Assembly (NCBI GenBank): GCA_002394385.1
Contig: DGTS01000037.1
Location: 92,212-116,464 of the forward strand
Origin: Prevotella sp. UBA4330
GTDB lineage: Bacteria > Bacteroidota > Bacteroidia > Bacteroidales > Bacteroidaceae
Length of the DNA stretch: 24,253 nucleotides
Direction: 5' to 3'
How positions within the stretch are numbered: position 1 is the stretch's first letter; every line of letters begins with the position of its first letter. A model generated the notes under the pieces. The model was not told the DNA's origin and made no database searches. It was given only the letters and a program-made list of their open reading frames with translations. This document shows positions 15,092 to 21,504 of the stretch, piece by piece. The translations under genes and the position numbers were made by a program.

Positions 15092-15592
15092 CTATTCGAT
15101 TTTTCTACCCAGCCAATGCGCAAACCGTAGGTTCATTGCTATGGATATAAACCCAATAACTCCTAAAAGAACGAGTTTGCCACAGTCCATTTCTTTACAG
15201 ATGCTGCTGATGCCGTAATAGGAGTATGGCAGTAACAGGATAGATGTAATAACCCCTGGTACGTAGCCTTTGACGATGATGCCTTGACCAATGTGGACAA
15301 GAAAGTGTACGGAGAATGACACGAACAAAGCCACCCAGACCTCCACTGCATAAGGACCACCTATAAGATAATATGCCGTAGCAAGAAGCAGCAAAACCAA
15401 CTCTTCTATAACTGCGATGGTAAATGCCTTTGTGCTGAGACTGCTAAGGTGAAGAATCATCGACCTAAGCCGCGGGAGCCTTCTGAGCAAGTCCTCCTTG
15501 TGTGCCAACATCCATTTGTGCTGCACGATAATCTCCTCCATGTCATGGATGAGAAATGCAATGGGGAAGGAAAGTATCATCAGTATGCTCAT
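15092..15592 (-). CDS. HXXEE-domain membrane protein
   Basis: 166 aa. The start at 15592 is chosen because it overlaps the stop of the DUF1294 gene in TGATG; the longer frame would overlap that gene by about 100 bases. The HDMEE sequence at about residues 16-20 is the motif for which the HXXEE family is named; a second His-containing segment (HFLVHIGQG) and several hydrophobic helices follow, as expected. Function of the family is unknown. It probably sits in the inner membrane and is translationally coupled to the DUF1294 gene. Confidence 0.8.
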   Translation of the reverse strand: MSILMILSFPIAFLIHDMEEIIVQHKWMLAHKEDLLRRLPRLRSMILHLSSLSTKAFTIAVIEELVLLLLATAYYLIGGPYAVEVWVALFVSFSVHFLVHIGQGIIVKGYVPGVITSILLLPYSYYGISSICKEMDCGKLVLLGVIGFISIAMNLRFAHWLGRKIE

Positions 15593-15909
15593 CAGATGTT
15601 TTTTATTATTGCCCCCAATACGAGTGCTATCTGAACTAACAGAATCAACGGAAGTCCATACTTGAACTTCTTGTGAAGGGTCTTGTGGTGCCACACTTTC
15701 ATGCCCAGCAAGGCGCCGATGCTGCCTCCGATGATGGCAATGCCCAGCAGCGTGCTTTCGGGGATGCGCCTCTTCTGCTTCTTCTTACTCTTGCGGAGTC
15801 CCTGAGAGTCGCGGTTTCTCACGGCGCGCCACTTGTCGATGCCATACATGATGAAGGCAGTCGCGTTGACGATGGCGAGATAGATGATGATGAAATGCAG
15901 TGTGCTCAT
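15592..15909 (-). CDS. DUF1294 family small membrane protein
   Basis: 105 aa. Two hydrophobic segments at the ends flank a basic central part. MYGIDKWRAVRNR, RRIPESTLLGIAIIGGSIGALLGM and HHKTLHKKFKYGLP reproduce the DUF1294 signature (IDK..A, RIPE, GGS.GA, HKT...F). Role unknown. It starts 15 bases after the upstream hypothetical gene and its TGA overlaps the ATG of the HXXEE gene by one base. Confidence 0.88.
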   Translation of the reverse strand: MSTLHFIIIYLAIVNATAFIMYGIDKWRAVRNRDSQGLRKSKKKQKRRIPESTLLGIAIIGGSIGALLGMKVWHHKTLHKKFKYGLPLILLVQIALVLGAIIKNI

Positions 15910-15924
15910 GATGCTTCTGCGTTT

Positions 15925-16470
15925 TCAACTCATTTTCTCCATGTGATAGCCCATGCGCTTCAGTTGCACCGCCATTCCCATAAGGTAAAGTTGATGCAGG
16001 CATGCGACGTATGCGCGGAAAGCCTCTTTGCTTCCCGGTTCTATGTTCTGATGGCGCAGCACGTTATACACACGCGAGGCACACTCGCCGGTGAGTTTCT
16101 CAAGTGCGGTATAGTCGTCGCCTTTCAGCAGTAGCACTTCTTCTCGGATATACTCGTCCATGTGGTCATAGCCACGCTTGTCCCTCATGTAAGCATAGAT
16201 ATTGTCTGTCAGGGCTTTGTTGTCTGCATCTGCGGTCAGCGGTTCAGCATCCCAGTATTTAGCAACGGCCATGCCGATATACATCATCCATCCCAGCGAT
16301 GCCGTGGGATAGTCGTTGAATTCCCGTATTCCATCGGGCATATACGCCTGCGCTATTTGTTCCCATCTCTCCTCAACGTCAGGGCACTCAGGCATGTGGT
16401 TGTCCACTTCGTTCATTGACAGCAGGTATTGATGAAGGTCCTGCCGCAGTTTTTCTTCAAAATCGTTCAT
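15925..16470 (-). CDS. Conserved-looking hypothetical protein, mostly helical
   Basis: 181 aa, no signal peptide and no clear membrane helix. It opens with a charged segment (MNDFEEKLRQDLHQYLLSMNEVDNHMPECPD) and contains tryptophan/tyrosine-rich stretches (SLGWMMYIGMAVAKYWD) and helices up to LYLMGMAVQLKRMGYHMEKMS. I do not recognise the family. Good codon texture, a 10-base gap to the upstream gene and a 15-base gap to the downstream gene support it as a real member of the cluster. Probably cytosolic. Confidence 0.75.
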   Translation of the reverse strand: MNDFEEKLRQDLHQYLLSMNEVDNHMPECPDVEERWEQIAQAYMPDGIREFNDYPTASLGWMMYIGMAVAKYWDAEPLTADADNKALTDNIYAYMRDKRGYDHMDEYIREEVLLLKGDDYTALEKLTGECASRVYNVLRHQNIEPGSKEAFRAYVACLHQLYLMGMAVQLKRMGYHMEKMS

Positions 16471-16480
16471 AACATCAGTC

Positions 16481-16996
16481 TTATTCCATTCTTCCCCATT
16501 TCATTTCTTCTCCCTGTTTGTCATACTGCTTGCGCTTTCCCACAGGAGGTTCGGTCAGAGTGATGCGCACCACCGCCGTGCGCTCGATGCTTCGGTTGAT
16601 GGCATCGTCGAAAGCGTCCATGTGTTTCGGAAGGAAACGCAGGCAGATGGCTCGCAGTGCCTCAATCTTCTCTTCCTTGCTGGTCACCATCTCTGCCTTG
16701 CCTATCGCCGTGGCAGACTTATATTGCAACGAGAAACTGCCGTCCTTAGGACCTACGGTGGGTGCGCAGCGGGTCACGGCAGAGAGAAACACCGTGGGGT
16801 TGTGTGCTATGCAGTCGAGTTTCTCGCCCTCCATGGCGCAATGGAAATAAAAGGTGTTTTCATCGGTGCGCACTAGTGAGAGAGGCAGACCATAAGGTCG
16901 TCCGTCCTCGCGCGTCATGCTCACCGTGACGTATGGCGCCTTGTCGAAAACCTCCATAGCGAAGGCGGCATCCATTTGGCGACTCGCTTTTCTCAT
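16481..16996 (-). CDS. Pyridoxamine 5'-phosphate oxidase-family flavoprotein, Nim-like
   Basis: 171 aa from ATG 16996; a GTG two codons earlier is also in frame. The split-barrel pattern YVTVSMTREDGRPYGLPLSLV, then NTFYFHCAMEGEKLDCIAHNPTVFLSAV, is that of the PNPOx/Nim group, small FMN- or haem-binding proteins. Nim proteins of anaerobes are linked to 5-nitroimidazole resistance; this relative may instead be a general flavin-dependent reductase, and resistance cannot be inferred from sequence. Cytosolic. It begins 7 bases after the DUF486 gene. Confidence 0.82.
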   Translation of the reverse strand: MRKASRQMDAAFAMEVFDKAPYVTVSMTREDGRPYGLPLSLVRTDENTFYFHCAMEGEKLDCIAHNPTVFLSAVTRCAPTVGPKDGSFSLQYKSATAIGKAEMVTSKEEKIEALRAICLRFLPKHMDAFDDAINRSIERTAVVRITLTEPPVGKRKQYDKQGEEMKWGRME

Positions 16997-17003
16997 AATC
17001 ACA

Positions 17004-17372
17004 TTATTTCATAAAGACAAAATAGACAGCACCGATGAGGAACAGAAATGCCACAGCATGGTTCCAGTGAAGTCCCTGGTCCTGGAACAGCACATGGGCG
17101 ACGATGGCAAAGACCACCAGCGACACACATTCCTGTATCACCTTCAACTGAACCAGTGAGAAAGGACCGCCGTTGCCCTCGAATCCAATGCGGTTGGCAG
17201 GCACCTGACAGCAGTACTCAAAGAAAGCAATAGCCCACGAGAATGCTATCACGCATATCAGGGGCCAGTGGTTCGTGACGCCGGTCTGTTGCAGTTTCAG
17301 GTGCCCATACCATGCCAGAGTCATGAAAACATTGCTTAGCACAAGCAATAAAAGAGTGTAGAATCCGCTCAT
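17004..17372 (-). CDS. DUF486 family small four-helix membrane protein
   Basis: 122 aa from ATG 17372. The ORF extends 17 codons upstream, but a -7 promoter box (17398-17406) lies there, so the start MSGFYTLLLLVLSNVFMTLAWYGHLK is preferred. Four hydrophobic helices and the segment FFEYCCQVPANRIGF match the DUF486 family, distantly related to small drug/metabolite transporters. Substrate unknown. It is the first gene of the minus-strand cluster. Confidence 0.88.
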   Translation of the reverse strand: MSGFYTLLLLVLSNVFMTLAWYGHLKLQQTGVTNHWPLICVIAFSWAIAFFEYCCQVPANRIGFEGNGGPFSLVQLKVIQECVSLVVFAIVAHVLFQDQGLHWNHAVAFLFLIGAVYFVFMK

Positions 17373-17397
17373 TTCTTCGTGTCGTTTTAAAACGGTT

Positions 17398-17406
17398 GCA
17401 AAGGTA
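17398..17406 (-). promoter_or_regulatory. -7 box for the six-gene minus-strand cluster
   Basis: The minus strand reads TACCTTTGC; predicted start near 17392, 20 bases before the DUF486 ATG. No other strong box is seen down to 14669, so this may drive all six genes. Confidence 0.5.
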
Positions 17407-17555
17407 ACTCCTTTTTCCCACATAAGAAAAAACTATGCCCCATTTCTTCACTTTTAAGCCCTTCGTTTTTTTCATGTGCATTAGTGTAATGTGATGCAAT
17501 GTCACAAAACCTCAAGCAGTTTTTTCTCCTTTCACCTAAACTTTTTCTTTCTGAA

Positions 17556-17588
17556 TTGCTAAAATACAAATTAATTTTGTACTTTTGC
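17556..17588 (+). promoter_or_regulatory. Promoter of the candidate structured RNA
   Basis: TTG (17556-17558), 21 bases, then TACTTTTGC (17580-17588), matching the TTTG/TAnnTTTG consensus except for the first T. Predicted start near 17594. Confidence 0.6.
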
Positions 17589-17593
17589 AATTG

Positions 17594-17919
17594 CATCTGC
17601 CCGCTGCGACAGGGATGTCATTTGAGGGTGACGGAGTCGGTGGGCGGAGCACTACATATTAGAAGGCGTTACTGACGCTTTGTTTTTGGTCTTCGAAACT
17701 TCCACAATCGAATGCTGAACAAAAACAATGCAGATGTGACTCCACGGGGTGTAGCATATACTCTCCGTAGTGTGCTGCGAGGGCTAACCATGTCCTCACT
17801 AGCACACTTTACGGGTGTACTATATACTCCCATGTGGGTGTTTACTCTGTCTGTTTTTCAGCATGGCTGTGGAAGGCCTCGGAGACGAACAGGCGGAAGT
17901 TAAGCACCCACGTTTTTTT
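17594..17919 (+). ncRNA. Candidate structured non-coding RNA, about 325 nt, family not identified
   Basis: A promoter lies just upstream and an intrinsic terminator closes the stretch, yet no convincing protein is encoded. CTGCCC near the 5' end (17597-17602) can pair with GGGCGG (17642-17647). A long central hairpin runs about 17741-17834: CCAC arms, several interrupted pairs, then a perfect 8-bp AGTGTGCT/AGCACACT core (17769-17776, 17800-17807) capped by GAGG/CCTC. The 3' end is a 13-bp stem (17834-17846 with 17898-17911, one bulge) followed by T7. The known signatures of RNase P RNA, tmRNA and 4.5S RNA were not found. The Bacteroidales 6S-like RNA is worth testing. It is flanked by the minus-strand cluster and the restriction-modification genes. 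Confidence 0.6.
17834..17919 (+). terminator. Intrinsic terminator of the candidate ncRNA
   Basis: GTGGGTGTTTACT (17834-17846) pairs with AGTTAAGCACCCAC (17898-17911) with one G-T wobble and one bulge; the loop is long (about 50 bases) and internally structured. Seven T follow at 17913-17919. Confidence 0.65.
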
Positions 17920-17983
17920 GTGTGTAGATCCCAACAAATTATATTCACAGGTTAGGTGCTTGCCTGTACAATATTTAAGCACA

Positions 17984-18865
17984 ATGCTTCAAACTACACC
18001 AAATCTCATTTCTCCTGAACTAAATTCGATTCTTATTAAGGAGACTGTAAATAAGGAAAAAGCAATACGTGCCATTGTGAGCAGTTTTGTAGAAGCCTAT
18101 GCCGCAGCATTCTCTGACAGACATTTGTCTGAAGTTGATGATGAGGACGGAACTATAAATATGAAAATACACAATGTGTTTATTGCAGCACTTGGACCAG
18201 AGATACAATACTACTCAGCACTTGCAAGGTCATTGGACAGTTCGCTTGGCAATATGTTAGAGAAAATGGCCATAAAAATAGCCACTCTAAACTATGAAGT
18301 GACACAGGAAGTGGAAGGCCTAATTTATCAGGAGCAGACAGATTACATTGCTGAACTCTTAGAGTGCTATAAGAACACTAGGGGGACAAATCACAAGAAG
18401 CCCAGTGTTAGAGATTACAGAAATATCATTGGGAAGAACAAAAGTGCATGTCATAATAAGGTACATGTCAGTGATTATTATCTTAAAGATACAGAAACAG
18501 GCATGCACTATCTTATCGAACTGAAAATAGGTGGTGATTTGGACAATAAGAAGGCCCGCTCAGAGAAAGAGGCTCTGTTGGAACAGTTCTGTATACTATC
18601 CAATTCTCTTGGCTCAGAGGAAAATGTTAGGATACTTTTCGCAACAGCCTATAATAGATACGGTGAAGGAAAACCTTGGACACAAGGTAGAGTGAGACAA
18701 TTCTTTGCTGATGAAGAATTGTGCATTAGTAAGGATTTTTGGAATCTCGTGTGCAAAGATGATAGAGGATACGAAATAGTTATTGATGAATATACAAAAA
18801 ATGCCCACTTGATTAATGAAGCATTAAACCGAATTAAGGACGCATATTTACCTAACGAGCAATGA
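17984..18865 (+). CDS. Type II restriction endonuclease, PD-(D/E)XK type
   Basis: 293 aa from ATG 17984 (MLQTTPNLISPELNSI). The open frame continues 50 codons upstream, but that part runs through the terminator of the candidate ncRNA and has poor protein character. A likely PD-(D/E)XK core is VSDYYLKDTETGMHYLIELKIGGDLD, with Glu179 and Lys181 in IELK and Asp164 or Asp169 as the first acid. The preceding helical part (SSLGNMLEKMAIKIA) recalls TdeIII-family enzymes; I am not certain of the family. It should cut unmodified DNA at the site protected by the next gene. Its stop overlaps the methyltransferase start (ATGA). The gene is visibly AT-rich compared with the genes to its left, a sign of transfer. 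Confidence 0.72.
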   Translation: MLQTTPNLISPELNSILIKETVNKEKAIRAIVSSFVEAYAAAFSDRHLSEVDDEDGTINMKIHNVFIAALGPEIQYYSALARSLDSSLGNMLEKMAIKIATLNYEVTQEVEGLIYQEQTDYIAELLECYKNTRGTNHKKPSVRDYRNIIGKNKSACHNKVHVSDYYLKDTETGMHYLIELKIGGDLDNKKARSEKEALLEQFCILSNSLGSEENVRILFATAYNRYGEGKPWTQGRVRQFFADEELCISKDFWNLVCKDDRGYEIVIDEYTKNAHLINEALNRIKDAYLPNEQ

Positions 18866-20862
18866 AAGATCCTGACTGGAGAAAATGTATTTTGAGGGGC
18901 GACAGCCGGGATGTCATCAAACGTATTCCTGACAATTCAGTTGACTTCATTCTAACCGATCCCCCATATAACCTTGGTCAACACTCAACAGGCAATATAC
19001 CACTACCTGGACGTACTGCTATGAATAATGATGTTGCCAAATGGGATATGATAGATTTTAATCCCGAAGAATGGGCCGATGAGTTTATAAGAATTCTAAA
19101 GCCTACTGGTAATTTGTTCATTTTCACTTCGTACAACCAACTTGGCAGATGGTACAATTGCTTAGATCATAAGTTTGATACTTCAAACTTTATGATTTGG
19201 CATAAGACGAACCCTGCCCCAAAGATTTTCAAAGCAGGTTTCCTTAATAGTTGTGAGATGATATTTACATGTTGGAATAAAAAACATACATGGAACTTTA
19301 TTTCACAGGCAGAAATGCATAACTTTATCGAAAGTGCCATCTGCATGAAACCAGAGCGCCTGAGTAATCCTAAACATCCAACTCAAAAGCCTGTTGCTAT
19401 TTTGAAAAAGATGATAGAAATAGCATCAAATGAAAATGATATTATTTTTGACCCCTTTATGGGAGTTGGGTCAACTGGTGTCGCTGCTTTGGCTCTAAAT
19501 AGACGATTTATAGGTATTGAAATTGACGATATCTATTTTGAAGCAGCCAAGAAACGAATAGAAGAAGCGCTATTGCAAAGAGATTTATTCTCTCAACCAA
19601 TCGACAATACACAATCAAAGGACACGGATATAGATATGGCAAGTGAACCTTTAAATGAAACACAATCCCCAATACATGAAATGAATATGTTTTTCGGAAT
19701 AGATGAAATGCAGGAAACAAAACTAGGAGTTAGCAATAATTTAGGGTCTGGTCTCGCGCCAATCATTAAATGGCCAGGAGGCAAAGAAAAAGAATTGAAG
19801 TACATTTTGCCCAACACTCCTCACTTTGAACGCTTTATAGAACCGTTTGTCGGTGGTGGCTCCGTTTTTATGGGTATTGAGGCTAAGAAATACTTGATAA
19901 ACGATTTCTCTTCAGAACTTATTGAATTATATCAATGCATTGCGAAATCCGACCAAGATTTCTATAGATATGCAGAGATGATGGATGAGTCGTGGAACAA
20001 ATCTATAGAATTCTTCAGAGACAATCCTCAACTTGTAGAAACGTATTTCAGTTATAGAAATGAACATATTGACAAAGTAGAGTTAAAAAAGTTCGTTCAT
20101 ACATTTTGCATGAATAATAGGGAGTCTATCCTCAATATTATCGACAATGAATATGCCTCGTTGCCATGTGTTCTGTTGAAAGAAATGGAGACCAACTTAT
20201 TTCGCAAGATGACTCGTATGAGTGAATTGGAAAGAGAGAAACACATGCTCCCAGATAATGATATAGTCAATAACATTGAAACAGCAATAAAGAGTGCCGT
20301 ATATATGAATTATCGTCATCTCTATAATAATAAAGATATTACTGTTGGCAACCCCAAATTACATTGTGCATTGTTCTTCTTTATACGGAATTATGCTTAC
20401 AGCGGAATGTTTAGATATAGTTCTAAAGGAGAGTTTAATGTACCCTATGGAGGAATGGCTTATAATAGTAAATTGTTAAACAAGAAACTGAATTATTATA
20501 GGTCAAAAGATCTTTTAAACCATTTCGGGAAAACTAAGATTTACAATTTGGATTTTGAGCAGTTTTTAAGAACGGTCAAGCCCCATGAAGATGATTTTAT
20601 TTTCCTCGACCCACCATACGACAGTGAATTCAGCACTTATGCCCAAAATGCATTTACTAAAGAAGATCAAAGACGTTTGGCCAATTACCTGATAAACGAG
20701 TGTAAAGCAAAATGGATGATGATAATAAAGAACACTGATTTTATTTATGCCTTATACGATAAAGAAGGTATTAATATACGGACTTTCGATAAGGAATATC
20801 TGGTTAGTTTTATGAATAGGAACGACAAGAAAGTCACACACTTGCTAATTACGAACTATTGA
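18862..20862 (+). CDS. Fused dual DNA amino-methyltransferase (beta-class plus Dam-like alpha-class)
   Basis: 666 aa with two complete methyltransferase domains. Domain 1 (about 8-240) has motif order IV then I, as in beta-class enzymes: TDPPYN (Asp33-Tyr36), HPTQKP (172-177) and DPFMGVGST (197-205). A polar linker follows (about 241-298). Domain 2 (about 299-666) is of the Dam/DpnM alpha class: KWPGGK (303-308), IEPFVGGGS (326-334) and LDPPYDSEF (Asp583-Tyr586). Each should methylate an exocyclic amino group (N6-adenine, or N4-cytosine for domain 1). Two different domains in one chain suggest that each modifies one strand of an asymmetric site (inference, by analogy with fused methyltransferases of type IIS systems). 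It overlaps the nuclease gene by 4 bases. Confidence 0.92.
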   Translation: MKDPDWRKCILRGDSRDVIKRIPDNSVDFILTDPPYNLGQHSTGNIPLPGRTAMNNDVAKWDMIDFNPEEWADEFIRILKPTGNLFIFTSYNQLGRWYNCLDHKFDTSNFMIWHKTNPAPKIFKAGFLNSCEMIFTCWNKKHTWNFISQAEMHNFIESAICMKPERLSNPKHPTQKPVAILKKMIEIASNENDIIFDPFMGVGSTGVAALALNRRFIGIEIDDIYFEAAKKRIEEALLQRDLFSQPIDNTQSKDTDIDMASEPLNETQSPIHEMNMFFGIDEMQETKLGVSNNLGSGLAPIIKWPGGKEKELKYILPNTPHFERFIEPFVGGGSVFMGIEAKKYLINDFSSELIELYQCIAKSDQDFYRYAEMMDESWNKSIEFFRDNPQLVETYFSYRNEHIDKVELKKFVHTFCMNNRESILNIIDNEYASLPCVLLKEMETNLFRKMTRMSELEREKHMLPDNDIVNNIETAIKSAVYMNYRHLYNNKDITVGNPKLHCALFFFIRNYAYSGMFRYSSKGEFNVPYGGMAYNSKLLNKKLNYYRSKDLLNHFGKTKIYNLDFEQFLRTVKPHEDDFIFLDPPYDSEFSTYAQNAFTKEDQRRLANYLINECKAKWMMIIKNTDFIYALYDKEGINIRTFDKEYLVSFMNRNDKKVTHLLITNY

Positions 20863-21012
20863 TAATAGTCACAAATAATTATTTGGTGGGGGATTAGTTG
20901 CTACACCATGCGGAAAGCAAGTAGTACGTTCCATTTCGTGAGATTTGGGGATTTGTCTATAGTCAGTTATGATATGTGGTTTCAATGAAACGTTCGTTTT
21001 CCTCTGTCATGA
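20863..21012. other. AT-rich spacer after the methyltransferase gene
   Basis: No gene. It holds a perfect 14-base palindrome CAAATAATTATTTG (20872-20885), too AT-rich and lacking a T-tract to be a convincing terminator, then unremarkable sequence. GAAACGTTCG at about 20985 resembles the GAAAACGTTGG motifs of the repeat array that follows. Confidence 0.5.
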
Positions 21013-21199
21013 CTCGGCATAACTATTGCAAGCAATATTCTGCTCTCGCTACTCCATCGGTTCCTTGCCTCGGCATAGCCAAACAAGTTTGGACTCTGCT
21101 CTCGACTGCATGAAAACGTTGGATTCTATCCGACCTTTTCTCGCCAAGGCATAACTCGAATAAATTCGGTTCTGCTCTTATGGCTTTACGAAAACGTTG
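21013..21199. repeat. Array of three hairpin modules with varying stems
   Basis: Three modules share a frame: (C)GGCATA upstream and TCTGCTCT downstream of a short inverted repeat with an AA loop. Stems differ but stay paired: TATTGC/GCAATA (21024-21037), CCAAAC/GTTTGG (21079-21092), TCGAAT/ATTCGG with one wobble (21156-21169). GAAAACGTTGG recurs at 21112-21122 and 21189-21199. No coding potential. Confidence 0.75.
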
Positions 21200-21218
21200 G
21201 TGAAAATCCATTAAAACA

Positions 21219-21246
21219 AAAAAGCCGAGATGACTCTCGGCTTTTT
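21219..21246. terminator. Bidirectional terminator downstream of the tRNA-Asn half
   Basis: AAAAAGCCGAGA (21219-21230) and TCTCGGCTTTTT (21235-21246) form a 12-bp symmetrical stem with a TGAC loop, giving a T-tract on both strands. It lies two bases past the tRNA 3' end and was probably the native tRNA terminator. Confidence 0.8.
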
Positions 21247-21247
21247 G

Positions 21248-21290
21248 CGCTCCAGGATGGGCTTGAACCAACGACCCCCTGATTAACAGT
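21248..21290 (-). tRNA. 3' half of tRNA-Asn(GUU): attachment-site scar
   Basis: Read on the minus strand, the 43 bases fit tRNA positions 31-73 without gaps: anticodon loop CTGTTAA (anticodon GTT), 3' anticodon stem TCAGG, five-base variable loop, T arm with TTCAAGC loop, acceptor strand CTGGAGC and discriminator G, as expected for tRNA-Asn. CCA is not encoded. The 5' half is missing: upstream bases do not pair with TCAGG. One T-stem pair (50-64) is a U-U mismatch. This is what an integrase leaves when it recombines in the anticodon region: one end keeps only the 3' half, and the complete tRNA should lie at the other end, outside this window. Confidence 0.8.
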
Positions 21291-21329
21291 TAAAAAATGT
21301 AACATTTTGTGATATTTGCTTTATTGTTA

Positions 21330-21362
21330 TTTGGTTGATTCACAGAAAGTTAGTAATTTTGC
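21330..21362 (+). promoter_or_regulatory. Promoter of the integrase gene
   Basis: TTTG (21330-21333), exactly 20 bases, TAATTTTGC (21354-21362): a full consensus match. The predicted start near 21368 gives a leader of about 137 bases that contains both 20-base direct repeats. Confidence 0.7.
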
Positions 21363-21406
21363 AGCATCTTATGATACTCTATGATTTTGCTTAATTACGA
21401 GAATAA

Positions 21407-21494
21407 ATAACCAAAATTTGTTCAGACGGATTGTCAATAAATAAAGGGGTTTCGGAAGATTTGAGTGAATTGAGATAACCAAAATTTGTTCAGA
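21407..21494. repeat. Two 20-base direct repeats in the integrase leader
   Basis: ATAACCAAAATTTGTTCAGA occurs exactly at 21407-21426 and 21475-21494 (period 68). They lie between the integrase promoter and its start codon, near the att scar. Candidate arm-type integrase sites or binding sites for a regulator. Confidence 0.85.
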
Positions 21495-21504
21495 TTTGAT
21501 AAAA

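Noticed and set aside
15593..15694. 34-codon N-terminal extension of the HXXEE protein
   Set aside because: It overlaps the DUF1294 gene; the TGATG stop-start overlap at 15590-15594 is the better start.
16481..16996. Nitroimidazole resistance gene nim
   Set aside because: Only the general PNPOx/Nim-like fold is supported; closeness to proven nim genes cannot be judged from sequence by eye.
17712..17903. Small 63-aa open frame within the candidate ncRNA
   Set aside because: It overlaps the long hairpin arms and terminator stem, and its translation has no domain or signal character.
17594..17919. RNase P RNA, tmRNA or 4.5S RNA identity for the structured RNA
   Set aside because: No P4 signature such as GAGGAAAGTC, no tRNA-like ends or tag frame, and no SRP Alu/tetraloop core were found by eye; a covariance search is needed to be final.
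17834..17983. 50-codon N-terminal extension of the restriction nuclease
   Set aside because: It would be translated through the ncRNA terminator and T-tract; the 17984 ATG gives a sensible protein start.
17984..20862. Restriction-modification genes as cargo of the tRNA-Asn element
   Set aside because: They lie on the outer side of the tRNA 3' half and its native terminator, so they should be outside the element whose integrase is at 21505, unless an older element shares the site.
20872..20885. Palindrome after the methyltransferase gene as a terminator
   Set aside because: The stem is entirely A/T apart from its end pair and is followed by GGTGGGGG rather than a T-tract.
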